Position numbers and translations under genes: made by a program
Shown: positions 44,306 through 52,429 of the stretch, piece by piece
Layout of the letters: every line of letters starts with the position of its first letter
Numbering within the stretch: position 1 is the first letter of the stretch
Assembly: GCF_902703175.1 (NCBI RefSeq)
Contig: NZ_CACRYJ010000004.1
Location: 62,001 to 126,000 of the forward strand
From: Occultella aeris
Lineage (GTDB): Bacteria; Actinomycetota; Actinomycetes; Actinomycetales; Beutenbergiaceae
Length of the DNA stretch: 64,000 nt
Direction: 5' to 3'
The notes under the pieces: generated by a model
Seen by the model: the letters and a program-made list of their open reading frames with translations, nothing else
What the model was told of the DNA's origin: nothing
The model's database searches: none

Positions 44306-44773
44306 GTGGGGACGATAGAGTACTGGGTGCGGATAACGCCGCCCTCGGTTCGCGCGAGGGTGCGTCAGGTACACCAGCAACGGGCCCAGGTGAAGGCGCA
44401 GTTCATGAATGAGACGGCAGCGGCGGACGCCGCGACGATAGAGGCCCTTCCGGGCGAGTTCGAGCAGTTGCCGATGCGATACGGCGGCGCTCCCATCGCG
44501 CCCGATGAAGCGCTCGCGGTCGCCAGACGGATCGCCCGGGTGCAGATGTCCCACGGGCGCAAGGGCGCCACGGTGCCGGACGAACTGCCACCCGCGGACG
44601 CACTCCTCGTGCCGTGGGCGTGCCGGCTGCCTCCGCGACTGCTCGCGTTCGTGCGGGCCAAGGCGGACATGGAGGGCGTGACCGTCACCGACGTGGTCAC
44701 GCAGGCCCTCCAGGCGTACGCCAACTCCTCGCCCGGCGCGCAGGTCGCGTACAAGGCGCCGCGCCAGCGCTGA
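44306..44773 (+). CDS. Unknown protein with C-terminal ribbon-helix-helix-like domain
   Basis: The 155-residue protein has an N-terminal helical half and a C-terminal part (about 105-150) that reads as a MetJ/Arc ribbon-helix-helix. It has a short strand ACRLPPRLLAFV, then helices in AKADMEGVTVTDVVTQALQAYANSS. Such domains bind DNA as dimers with the strand in the major groove. GTG 44306 is used; the transcript may be leaderless. The 19-bp palindrome 107 bp upstream is a possible binding site, which would make it autoregulated. No toxin partner follows. Confidence 0.65.
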   Translation: MGTIEYWVRITPPSVRARVRQVHQQRAQVKAQFMNETAAADAATIEALPGEFEQLPMRYGGAPIAPDEALAVARRIARVQMSHGRKGATVPDELPPADALLVPWACRLPPRLLAFVRAKADMEGVTVTDVVTQALQAYANSSPGAQVAYKAPRQR

Positions 44774-44805
44774 CCACACGGGTGACCAGCCCGCACAGAA
44801 CCACC

Positions 44806-44839
44806 AGAGCCTCCGCATCGACACCGGTGCGGGGGCTCT
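44806..44839 (+). terminator. Terminator hairpin after the ribbon-helix-helix gene
   Basis: AGAGCCTCCGCA (44806-44817) pairs with TGCGGGGGCTCT (44828-44839) over 12 bp with one T-G wobble and a 10-nt loop. It begins 33 bp after the stop codon and lacks a T-run. Confidence 0.7.
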
Positions 44840-44840
44840 C

Positions 44841-44881
44841 CTGTGACCGACAGGGCGGAAGGTCACAGAACGGTCACAGAA
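44841..44881. promoter_or_regulatory. Three copies of a GGTCACAG box
   Basis: GGTCACAGAA occurs at 44861-44870 and 44872-44881, an 11-bp direct repeat. Its 8-base core occurs inverted as CTGTGACC at 44841-44848. They lie just upstream of a TTGACG (44896-44901) and GAATGT (44920-44925) promoter-like pair with 18-bp spacing, so they are likely binding sites for a regulator of the next small gene. Confidence 0.55.
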
Positions 44882-44977
44882 AGTATTGCGGGTTGTTGAC
44901 GGTTCGAGCCGGTTCCGGCGAATGTGTGTCTTGCGCGGCCGGGGAGGGCCGCCTGTCATGGCCTGGAGGGTGGAAGG

Positions 44978-45187
44978 ATGTCTGTAGTTGCGGAGGTGTG
45001 TGACCGTGCCGATCGGCGGGTCACGCAGTCACCGGCGGTTGCCGAAGCGGTCGAGCTCGAGGACTGGCTCGCCGGACTCGCGGGGGACGCGCGACTGTTC
45101 GGAGCCGATGCCCTCGGCTCACTGGAGTTCGATGGTCCGGCGCAGGGCTTCGCCGCGGACCTGATCGCCTGGCACGGCGCGTTCTGA
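44978..45187 (+). CDS. Small acidic protein of unknown function
   Basis: The 69-residue protein is acidic and mostly helical (AVELEDWLAGLAGDARLFGADALGSLEF), with one cysteine. I do not recognise it. ATG 44978 has GGAGG 8 nt upstream and a promoter-like region with repeated boxes, which supports real expression. Codon use matches its neighbours. Confidence 0.6.
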   Translation: MSVVAEVCDRADRRVTQSPAVAEAVELEDWLAGLAGDARLFGADALGSLEFDGPAQGFAADLIAWHGAF

Positions 45188-45269
45188 TCGCCACGCCCCG
45201 AGCCGCGGACCGTCGTGCGCGAGAACGAGCGGTCGTGTCTTACTCGGGTACCGCCGGAGTTTCGCCGAA

Positions 45270-46151
45270 CTACCGCAGCAGCGCCTGCGCCGCCTCGCGG
45301 AGCGTGTCGCCGACCTCGCGGAGCACGGCAGAGGATCGGCGCCATTGCTGCCAATACAGTGGGACGTCGGCGACGGCACGCTCGCCCAGGTGGATCAGGT
45401 CACCGACGCGTACCTCCTCACGGCACTCGATCTCGGGCACCATGCCCCACCCCATGCCGAGCCGGATGGCATCAGCGAACTCGGCCGACGCGGGAACGTA
45501 GTGGGTCGGCGGTTCGACCTGCGCCCGGGTGAGGCGCCGCAGGCATCGTCGCTGCAGATTGTCCTTGCGGTCGTAGCTCACGCTCGGGGCGGCAGCGAGC
45601 GATGTGGCGTCGATCCCGCCGCTGAACCACCGCTCGGCGTACGCGGGCGCGCACACCGCGAGATAGCGCATCACTCCGAGCTGCTCGGCTGAGCAACCGG
45701 GGACCGGGTCGGACTCGGCTGTCACCGCACCGGACGCAGCACCTTCGCGCAGCAGCGCCAGCGAGTGCTCCTCGTCCTCGCGCAGGATCTCGAGGTACAC
45801 GCGGTCGACCAGCCCGGCCAGCGGCGGCAGCGCCCAGGTGTGCAGCGAGTCGGAGTTGACCACGATCGTGAGAGGTTCCGGCCCGGTCGTCTCCGGAGAC
45901 AGTTCGGCCCGTAGGTCGACGGTCAGCTGCTCGAGCTGCCGCGCGAATCGCAGCACCGCGAGACCGGCGTCGGTCAGCTCGATCGGTCGGGTGCGGTGCA
46001 GCACGGGCCGCCCCAGCTCGGCCTCGAGAGCGCGGACCCGTTGGCTGACGGCTGATGGCGTCACGTGCAGCGCCCTGGCAGCGCCTTCGAGCGTGCCCGC
46101 CTCGGCGATCGCGACGATCGTTCGGGCCGCTTCGGCGGCCAAGGCTGTCAT
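45270..46151 (-). CDS. lysG: LysR-type regulator of amino-acid export (LysG/ArgP-like)
   Basis: The 293-residue protein has the LysR helix-turn-helix in GTLEGAARALHVTPSAVSQRVRALEAELGRPV (about residues 18-50). A periplasmic-binding-fold effector domain follows, as in LysG/ArgP, which sense lysine or arginine. The divergent lysE gene fixes the assignment: LysG activates lysE when basic amino acids accumulate. ATG 46151 is chosen over 46160 because TAAGAT lies 7 nt upstream, giving a leaderless start. A palindrome sits between the two genes. Confidence 0.92.
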   Translation of the reverse strand: MTALAAEAARTIVAIAEAGTLEGAARALHVTPSAVSQRVRALEAELGRPVLHRTRPIELTDAGLAVLRFARQLEQLTVDLRAELSPETTGPEPLTIVVNSDSLHTWALPPLAGLVDRVYLEILREDEEHSLALLREGAASGAVTAESDPVPGCSAEQLGVMRYLAVCAPAYAERWFSGGIDATSLAAAPSVSYDRKDNLQRRCLRRLTRAQVEPPTHYVPASAEFADAIRLGMGWGMVPEIECREEVRVGDLIHLGERAVADVPLYWQQWRRSSAVLREVGDTLREAAQALLR

Positions 46152-46158
46152 GAAGCAC

Positions 46159-46164
46159 ATCTTA
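46159..46164 (-). promoter_or_regulatory. Probable -10 (TAAGAT) of lysG
   Basis: On the minus strand TAAGAT is followed by 7 nt and ATG 46151. No ribosome site is present. Confidence 0.5.
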
Positions 46165-46169
46165 TGTAC

Positions 46170-46195
46170 CAGAAGGAACCTGAGGTGTCCTTCTG
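46170..46195. promoter_or_regulatory. Probable LysG operator
   Basis: CAGAAGGA (46170-46177) and TCCTTCTG (46188-46195) form a perfect 8-bp inverted repeat with a 10-bp spacer. It is 18 bp from the lysG start and 25 bp from the lysE start, which is where a LysR regulator of a divergent pair should bind. Confidence 0.65.
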
Positions 46196-46208
46196 AACGA
46201 CGCGGGCT

Positions 46209-46214
46209 TACGGT
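46209..46214 (+). promoter_or_regulatory. Probable -10 (TACGGT) of lysE
   Basis: TACGGT ends 6 nt before GTG 46221 and no ribosome site intervenes, consistent with a leaderless lysE transcript. Confidence 0.5.
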
Positions 46215-46220
46215 GCTCGC

Positions 46221-46820
46221 GTGCTACCTCTGCTGTCCGGCCTCGCTGCCGGTCTCTCCCTCATCATCGCGATCGGTGCTCAGAACGCCTTCGTGCTCCG
46301 ACAGGGTCTGGCGCGCCGCCACGTCCCTCTGGTGATCGCGGTGTGCGCTGCCTCCGATGCCGTGCTGATCGCGGCCGGGGTGGCCGGTCTCGGTGCCCTC
46401 GTGACCCGCGCGCCGGTGGCGCTGGAGATCGTCCGTTGGGGTGGCGCGGCGTTCCTCATCGGGTACGGCATCCGAGCGGCGCTGCGCGCGTGGCGGGGCG
46501 AGTCGATGCGGGAACCGGGGGAGGGCAGCGCCCCAGGTTGGGCCGGAGTGCTGGCTACCGCACTTGCGCTCACCTGGCTCAATCCGCACGTCTACCTCGA
46601 CACAGTGGTGCTGCTCGGCTCGATGTCCGCCGCGCACGGTGACGACCGCTGGTGGTTCGCGCTCGGCGCGATGACCGGATCCGTACTGTGGTTCACCGCG
46701 CTCGGTCTCGGCGCGCGGCTGCTCGTCCCGGCGTTCCGACGGCGGAGCTCATGGCGCGTTCTCGACGCCGTGATCGCGCTCATCATGTTCGCACTGGCAG
46801 CGCAACTCCTGCTTCGCTGA
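46221..46820 (+). CDS. lysE: LysE-type L-lysine/arginine exporter
   Basis: LysE exports basic amino acids across the membrane and prevents their toxic build-up. The 199-residue protein has six hydrophobic segments and the family signature GLSLIIAIGAQNAFVLRQGL at the N-terminus, plus the LTWLNPHVYLDTVVLLG block. GTG 46221 starts 6 nt after TACGGT. It is divergent from lysG with a shared operator. The length is normal. Confidence 0.95.
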   Translation: MLPLLSGLAAGLSLIIAIGAQNAFVLRQGLARRHVPLVIAVCAASDAVLIAAGVAGLGALVTRAPVALEIVRWGGAAFLIGYGIRAALRAWRGESMREPGEGSAPGWAGVLATALALTWLNPHVYLDTVVLLGSMSAAHGDDRWWFALGAMTGSVLWFTALGLGARLLVPAFRRRSSWRVLDAVIALIMFALAAQLLLR

Positions 46821-46948
46821 CGAACCGGATGTCGGCAACTGGACGCCCGATGTGTCAGGTCGTCTCGCCCGCCGGCGTCGTCAACCCTCGGTCGGGGCTG
46901 CGTGGTCGGCTGGTCGGACCACCACGCTCGGTCGCTCGGGTGGTCGGC

Positions 46949-47233
46949 TCAGCCCACCCGCGTGGTCGCCTGCGTCGGCGGCAGCACCGACTCGCGCCAC
47001 CATCGCCATTCCGGCTCGTAGGCCAGGGGGTGTCCGGGTTCGATGCCGTCGGCGCGATCGGCAGCCCGGTGCTCCGCATCCACGATGTCCGCCAGGAGTT
47101 CCTTCTGCGCCAGCGTCAGGCCCTGGACGCCATAGGGGTCCAGCCCGACCGCCATCGCGGCGATGAGTGCCTGGAGCGCGCTGCGCTGGGTCCGGTCCGC
47201 ACGGGACCCGGCCTGCGGTGCGAGGTGTGCCAT
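46949..47233 (-). CDS. Small unknown protein at the end of the flagellar operon
   Basis: The 94-residue protein is helical, acidic and tryptophan-rich near its end (EPEWRWWRESV). The first third is basic (GSRADRTQRSALQALIAAMA). I do not recognise it. It begins 15 bp after the csrA stop on the same strand, so it is likely the last gene of the flagellar operon. ATG 47233 is taken; GTG 47239 is an equally possible start. Confidence 0.55.
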   Translation of the reverse strand: MAHLAPQAGSRADRTQRSALQALIAAMAVGLDPYGVQGLTLAQKELLADIVDAEHRAADRADGIEPGHPLAYEPEWRWWRESVLPPTQATTRVG

Positions 47234-47248
47234 TTCCACCCTGTTCGT

Positions 47249-47515
47249 CTAGACGTCGTCTGAAGCTTCTGTGCTGCCTGCCGCACCCGCGGGTGCGAGC
47301 AGGGCGCGGATCCGGTCCTCGTCTGCCGCGGAGGCGTGCGCCGCGGAGACGTTGGCGGCTGAGACCGCCTCAAGTACTTCTGCACGGTGGACCGTCACGG
47401 ACCGCGGCGCATCGATTCCGATCCGGACGTCGCCGCCGCGCACCTCGATGAGCGTGATCGTGATGTCGTTGCCGATGACGATCTGCTCGCCGGCCTTCCG
47501 TGTGAGTACAAGCAC
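47249..47515 (-). CDS. csrA: CsrA-family translational regulator
   Basis: CsrA binds GGA motifs in mRNA leaders and controls translation, notably of flagellin in Gram-positive bacteria. The 88-residue protein starts LVLTRKAGEQIVIGNDITIT and contains GGDVRIGIDAPRSVTVHRAEV, the full five-strand core. An Ala-rich tail of about 25 residues makes it longer than the usual 60-75. It lies between the FlhF-like gene and a small ORF at the end of the flagellar operon. FliW, its usual antagonist, is not in the window. GTG 47515 has GGAG 12 nt upstream. Confidence 0.95.
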   Translation of the reverse strand: MLVLTRKAGEQIVIGNDITITLIEVRGGDVRIGIDAPRSVTVHRAEVLEAVSAANVSAAHASAADEDRIRALLAPAGAAGSTEASDDV

Positions 47516-47524
47516 GTGGTCACC

Positions 47525-48439
47525 CTACTCCAATGTATAGACACTGGCGAGCCCGGACGGAGATTCGGCCAACGCGCTGCCGTCCACCCAGCCGATCGGC
47601 ACCTCAAGGTGCGTGACCGTCTCCGGGGTGGCAGTGGCGCCCGCCCCCTCCACGGCGACGGCGTCGATCACCATGGCAGCGCGGACGTCCCTCACATACC
47701 GCGCTGTGTCCTCCGTCTTGCGGCCGGCGTCGACCACGAGCCACACCTGATCGGCGGCGAGCGCGCGAACCGTCGCGGCCTGGGCCTCCGGTTCGGTGCC
47801 GTGACGTCCCAGGCCGATCGCGATCACGGCTGCATGGCCGTCCTCGACCCCCGCGGCGCGCGCCCGGGTCGCGCGGTTGCGGGCCTCCAGCGGCGGGATC
47901 GGCTCCCGATCGAAGCTTCCCGAGCGCAGCAGACCGGAGGTCTCGAGCCCGAGCGCGCCGAGCATGGTGGCGCCGACCTCGAGCGCCGCTCGCTCGGGCC
48001 CGACGACCAGCACGAGGTCCCCGGGTCCTCTCAGCAGCCGCGGAGCCGCCGGTGGGCCGAGTGTGCTGAGCGAGCCGAGCCTGTCCGGTGGGCCGACCGG
48101 GTCGAGCGGGCCGGCCTCGTCTTCGGCCTCCTGCGTGAGGGCGTCGAGGAGATCCGCGAACCGCCGCGACTCGGTCGATACCGGCGCCCCTCGCATCGAC
48201 TCCTCCTCGGCCTCGGCCGAGGCGAGCAACGCAGCCAGGCCACCGGCCTGCGGACCGGACCGGACGCCGTCGGGCAGTTCAAGGACCAGCTCGAAGTGCT
48301 GCCGGGCGAGGAAGCCCGCGATGCCGCCCACCCGTACCCGTTCCGCGGACACGATCCGGGCGCGCGGGAACTGACGCCGGGCCTGCGCCCGCAGGTCCTC
48401 GAGGCTCTCACCCTCCAGCCGTAAGCGTCGCTGCACCAC
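47525..48439 (-). CDS. FlhF-related protein with degenerate GTPase site
   Basis: The 304-residue protein lies where flhF is expected, directly after flhA. Its first 55 residues resemble the FlhF N-terminal domain: SLEDLRAQARRQFPRARIVS, then RVRVGGIAGFLARQHFE. A linker (60-135) precedes a segment like the SRP-type G domain, but the P-loop is GPERAALEVG (residues 147-156) with no GKT. The TKLD base-recognition motif is replaced by VAVEG. It probably cannot bind GTP normally. FlhF places flagella at set sites; this version may keep only the partner-binding role. GTG 48439 overlaps flhA by 32 nt; GTG 48436 is an alternative. Confidence 0.75.
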   Translation of the reverse strand: MVQRRLRLEGESLEDLRAQARRQFPRARIVSAERVRVGGIAGFLARQHFELVLELPDGVRSGPQAGGLAALLASAEAEEESMRGAPVSTESRRFADLLDALTQEAEDEAGPLDPVGPPDRLGSLSTLGPPAAPRLLRGPGDLVLVVGPERAALEVGATMLGALGLETSGLLRSGSFDREPIPPLEARNRATRARAAGVEDGHAAVIAIGLGRHGTEPEAQAATVRALAADQVWLVVDAGRKTEDTARYVRDVRAAMVIDAVAVEGAGATATPETVTHLEVPIGWVDGSALAESPSGLASVYTLE

Positions 48440-50462
48440 GCACCACCCCCACCGTCTCGATCGCCACGGACGCCGACGTCACCTCGCCGTAGGACAGGAC
48501 CGCCGCCTTCGGGGTCCGGGCCGCGACCAGCCGGCGTACGGCCGGTCGCAACTGGGGCGCACACACGAGCACGGCCTCGGTCCCGGTTGCCTCCAGGGCC
48601 GCCATCTCCGTGCCGATGGAGGTGAGCGCGGCGTCGATCTGGACGGGGTCGAGCAGGATCTGGCTGCCGTCCTCACCAGGGCGCAGGCCCTCCAGCATGG
48701 CCTGTTCGAGGCTCGGGTCGATGGTGACGACCCGGAGGAGGCCGCCATCGGTGTGCCGGGCCACCAGTGCGGGGGCGACGGCGGCGCGCGCCGCCTCGAC
48801 CAGCTGCTCCGGATCCGTGCTCGCCCTGGCGCGCAGCGTCAGCGCTTCGAGGATCCGGGTGAGGTCGTTGATCGGCGCCTGCTCGACGAGTAGCCCCTGC
48901 AGGACCTGCTGCACCTGCGCCAGGGACAGCACCCCCGGCACGAGCTCGTCGACGGCGGACGGGCTGACCGTGCGGACGGACTCGACCAGGACCCGGACGT
49001 CCTCCCGGGTGAGCAGCCGGTCGGCGTGGGCCGTGACGAGCGCGGACAGGTGGGTCACCAGCACCGAGACCCGGTCGATGACGGTGGCCCCGGCCAGCTC
49101 GGCCGCGTGCTGCAGCTCGACGGGGATCCACTTGCCGGCGAGTCCGAACACCGGCTCGACGATCGGGGTACCCGGCAGGGATCCGAGGTCCTCCCCGAGG
49201 GCGAGCACCTTCCCGGCCGGTGCGTGCCCGCGGCCGACCTCGACCCCGGCGATGCGAACCACATAGGTGGCGGCCGGGAGCTCGAGGCTGTCCCGGGTGC
49301 GGACCGGGGGGATCACGACGCCGAGCTCCATCGCGATCTTGCGGCGAAGCGCACGGACCCGACCGAGCAGGTCGTCGGCGCTGCCCGAGACGAGGTCCAC
49401 CAGGTCGGGGGCCAGCATGATCTCGAGGGCGTGCACCCGCATCGCGTCGATCAGGTCCTCGGTCTCGTCCCGGGGCGCACCCTGCGTCACGGCCTCGGCT
49501 CGCGCGGACTCGCGTGTGGCCGCGTCCTCACGTGCCTTGATCCGCTGCGCGGTGAGCAGGAGTACGCCGCCGATCAGGACGAACGGGAGCTTCGGCATGC
49601 CCGGGATGATCGCCAGCGCGATGGCGGCGCCACCGGCGATCATCAGAGCCGAGCGCGACTGCGTGAGCTGGGCACCGGCGGCGGTGCCCATGTCCGTATC
49701 CGCGGTCGATCGGGTCACGATGAGGCCGGTCGCGACCGCCATCAGCAGGGCCGGGATCTGGGAGACCAGGCCGTCGCCGATGGTGAGCAGCGAGTAGGTC
49801 TGGAGGGCGTCCGCCGCGGACATGCCGCGCTGCAGCATGCCCATCGCGAAACCACCGATGAGGTTGATGAAGATGATGATGATGCCGGCGATCGCGTCGC
49901 CCTTGACGAACTTCGACCCGCCGTCCATTGCCCCGTAGAAGTCGGCCTCCGCGGCCACCTCGCTGCGCCGGGCGCGCGCCTGTTCGTCCGTGATCAGCCC
50001 GGCGTTCAGGTCAGCGTCGATCGCCATCTGCTTGCCGGGCATCGCATCGAGGGTGAACCGGGCGCCGACCTCGGCGACCCGTTCGGCGCCCTTGGTGATC
50101 ACCACGAACTGGATGACGACGAGGATGCAGAAGATGACCGCGCCGATGATCATCGAGCCGCCTACCACGATGTGGCCGAACGTCTCGATGATGGCGCCCG
50201 CGTAGCCGTCCCGCAGGACCAGCCGGGTGGACGCGACGTTCAGGCCCAACCGGAGCAGGGTCGCCACGAGCAGCAGGGACGGGAACACGGAGAAGTCCAG
50301 GGGCTTCGTCGCGTACATCGCGATGAGCAGGATCACCAGGGCACCGATGATGTTCACCACGAACAGCACGTCCAGCAGGGCAGCGGGCACCGGGACGACG
50401 AGCAGGAGCACGATCGCCACGACGAAGATCGGGACGACCAGGCGGGCGTAGTTACGGTTCAT
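48408..50462 (-). CDS. flhA: Flagellar export gate protein FlhA
   Basis: FlhA is the nonameric gate of the flagellar type III export apparatus. The 684-residue protein has about eight membrane segments in its first 330 residues. The family signatures RLGLNVASTRLVL and KGAERVAEVGARFTLDAMPG lie in and after the third and fourth. The C-terminal cytosolic domain (about 340-684) receives substrates and chaperones. Length is normal. It is preceded by flhB (9 bp) and overlaps the FlhF-like gene at its 3' end. Confidence 0.97.
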   Translation of the reverse strand: MNRNYARLVVPIFVVAIVLLLVVPVPAALLDVLFVVNIIGALVILLIAMYATKPLDFSVFPSLLLVATLLRLGLNVASTRLVLRDGYAGAIIETFGHIVVGGSMIIGAVIFCILVVIQFVVITKGAERVAEVGARFTLDAMPGKQMAIDADLNAGLITDEQARARRSEVAAEADFYGAMDGGSKFVKGDAIAGIIIIFINLIGGFAMGMLQRGMSAADALQTYSLLTIGDGLVSQIPALLMAVATGLIVTRSTADTDMGTAAGAQLTQSRSALMIAGGAAIALAIIPGMPKLPFVLIGGVLLLTAQRIKAREDAATRESARAEAVTQGAPRDETEDLIDAMRVHALEIMLAPDLVDLVSGSADDLLGRVRALRRKIAMELGVVIPPVRTRDSLELPAATYVVRIAGVEVGRGHAPAGKVLALGEDLGSLPGTPIVEPVFGLAGKWIPVELQHAAELAGATVIDRVSVLVTHLSALVTAHADRLLTREDVRVLVESVRTVSPSAVDELVPGVLSLAQVQQVLQGLLVEQAPINDLTRILEALTLRARASTDPEQLVEAARAAVAPALVARHTDGGLLRVVTIDPSLEQAMLEGLRPGEDGSQILLDPVQIDAALTSIGTEMAALEATGTEAVLVCAPQLRPAVRRLVAARTPKAAVLSYGEVTSASVAIETVGVVRGAATLTAGG

Positions 50463-50471
50463 CGCGGTCTC

Positions 50472-51668
50472 CTAGACGGGTAGTGACTGGGTGCGGGCGG
50501 CCGGGCTGCGGGTCGGCAGGGCGGTTCGGGTGGTTCGGCCCGGCGGTGCGGGCGCCGGTGGCCGGGTGGGCGCCGCGGACCGCGCCACCGGAACCGTGTG
50601 GACGGCTCCGGGCGGCGCCGAACCGCGCCGCTTCAGGGCCATCACGAACGCGAGGATCGCGGCCACGGAGTCGTACAGCTCGACCGGGATCTCCTCACCG
50701 AGGCGGCACGCGGCGTGCAGCGCCCGGGCGAGCGGGACGTCCGCGACCAGAGGGACGCCGTCGGCCGCGGCCCGCTCCCGGATCCGGGCGGCGACGTGAC
50801 CCGATCCCTTGGCCACGACCCGCGGCGCCGAGCGGCCGGGCTCGTAGCGCAGCGCGACGGCGACGTGGGTGGGGTTCACGAGCACCACGTCGGCGTCGGC
50901 GATCGCGGCGATCATCCGGTTCCGCGACGTGGCAAGCTGCCGGGACCGGATCGCGCCCTTGATCAGCGGATCGCCGTCGCTCTGCTTGTTCTCGTCCTTG
51001 ACCTCGCGCTTGGTCATCCGGGTCTTCTTCCGGTTGCGCCGGATGATGATGAAGACGTCGAGCGCGGCCAGCACCAGCCCGGCGGCCACCGCCGCGCGCA
51101 GCAGCGAGGTGACCCCGCTGCCGGCCGCGCTCAGCAGGGCGGACAGGGACAGCCCACCGGAGGACAGCAGTACCGGCATCAGGGACTGCACCGCGCCGAC
51201 CAGGACCACGGCGACGACCGCCGTCTTCAACGCGGCCTTCACACCGTTCCACAAGGCCTGCGGTCCGAACGTGCGCTTGAGGCCGGCGACCGGGTCGAGG
51301 TTCTGCGCCGAGACCTTGAACTTCTTCCGGTGGATGCCGCCCTGCCCGACGGCGCCCGCCACCGCCGCGATGATGGTCGCCGCGAGCACGGGGACGAGGG
51401 TGGGCAGCACCGTGCCCAGTCCCTCGCCGAGCGCCGCGACGGCGACGGCGGGATCGGGCGAGGCGATGATGCGCTCGACGGCGCCCATCTGGTCCCGGGC
51501 GGCCGCCGCGCCCAGGGTGAGCGTCCAGGGCAGGACGAGGGCGCCGGCGCCGATGCCCAGCCACGCGGACAGGTCCTGGGACTTGGCGAGGGAGCCGTCG
51601 CCGCGGACCTCCTTCATCCGCTTGTCGGTGGCCTTCTCGGATCGTTCCTGCCCACCGGTCTCGGCCAT
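50472..51668 (-). CDS. flhB: Flagellar export switch protein FlhB
   Basis: FlhB sets the switch from rod/hook to filament export. The 398-residue protein has the N-terminal GGQERSEKATDKRMKEVRGD block, four membrane segments (about 35-210) and a cytosolic domain with the self-cleaving NPTH at residues 265-268. The Pro-rich tail (from about 345) is longer than in model species and of unknown use. Its stop lies 9 bp before flhA. Confidence 0.97.
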   Translation of the reverse strand: MAETGGQERSEKATDKRMKEVRGDGSLAKSQDLSAWLGIGAGALVLPWTLTLGAAAARDQMGAVERIIASPDPAVAVAALGEGLGTVLPTLVPVLAATIIAAVAGAVGQGGIHRKKFKVSAQNLDPVAGLKRTFGPQALWNGVKAALKTAVVAVVLVGAVQSLMPVLLSSGGLSLSALLSAAGSGVTSLLRAAVAAGLVLAALDVFIIIRRNRKKTRMTKREVKDENKQSDGDPLIKGAIRSRQLATSRNRMIAAIADADVVLVNPTHVAVALRYEPGRSAPRVVAKGSGHVAARIRERAAADGVPLVADVPLARALHAACRLGEEIPVELYDSVAAILAFVMALKRRGSAPPGAVHTVPVARSAAPTRPPAPAPPGRTTRTALPTRSPAARTQSLPV

Positions 51669-51669
51669 C

Positions 51670-52428
51670 TCAGCCCACCCCGACGAGCAGGTCGGTGACC
51701 TGGTCCGTCAATGACGCAACGATCCGGGGCAGGGCCAGGAACGCCGTCGCGGCCAGGGAGACGGTGAGCAGGATCTTGACCGGGAAGCCGAGCGCGAAGG
51801 CGTTCAGGGCGGGCGCGACCCGCGTGAGCAGGCCGAGCCCGGCATCGGCGAGGAAGAGGACCACGATCATCGGGCCGGCGATCTGCAGGGCCGCGACGAA
51901 CATCTGGGTCACCGCGGTGGTCAGCGCGGCGGCCGGGTCGGCGGCCGGCCAGGCCTCGCCGAGCGGCAGCGCGGTGAACGTGCGGACCAGACCGGCCAGG
52001 ATCAGCTGGTAACCGTCCGAGGCGAAGAGCAGCACGATCGCGGCGAACTGGTAGAGGCGTGCGAACGGCGCAGCCGAGACCTGCAGTCCCGGGTCGAACG
52101 CCTGCGCCATCTGGAACCCGCCGAACAGGTCGATCAGTCCGCCGGCCGACTGCACCGCGGCGAACACCACCGCCACGAGCGTGCCCAGACCGGCCCCGAT
52201 GAACAGCTGTGAAACCAGGCTGAGCAGGAACGCCGGCAGGTCACCGGGGACGTAGCCGGCCGTGACCACCGGGGACACCGCCAGGGCGAGCCCGACGGCG
52301 AGCATCGCCCTGATCCGGGCCGGCACCCCCCGGTGCGCGAACGGTGGGGCGATGAACAGGAACGCGGTCACCCGCACCGCCGCGAGCAGCACGGCCTCCA
52401 ACCAGCCCTGATCCAGGTCGAACCCCAC
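51670..52428 (-). CDS. fliR: Flagellar export protein FliR
   Basis: FliR is part of the FliPQR core of the export gate. The 252-residue membrane protein has about six hydrophobic segments and the family block VRVTAFLFIAPPFAHRGVPARIRAML near the N-terminus. It lies 1 bp from fliQ and 1 bp from flhB, so expression is coupled. Confidence 0.96.
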   Translation of the reverse strand: MGFDLDQGWLEAVLLAAVRVTAFLFIAPPFAHRGVPARIRAMLAVGLALAVSPVVTAGYVPGDLPAFLLSLVSQLFIGAGLGTLVAVVFAAVQSAGGLIDLFGGFQMAQAFDPGLQVSAAPFARLYQFAAIVLLFASDGYQLILAGLVRTFTALPLGEAWPAADPAAALTTAVTQMFVAALQIAGPMIVVLFLADAGLGLLTRVAPALNAFALGFPVKILLTVSLAATAFLALPRIVASLTDQVTDLLVGVG

Positions 52429-52429
52429 G

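Noticed and set aside
46880-46950. Repeated GGTCGG and a possible CGTGGT/ACCACG hairpin between lysE and the small ORF
   Set aside because: The pairing is only 6 bp and the repeats are short and irregular, so a terminator is not supported.
49026-50483. 485-codon plus-strand open frame opposite flhA
   Set aside because: Antisense to conserved FlhA motifs, with aspartate/arginine-rich composition typical of shadow frames.
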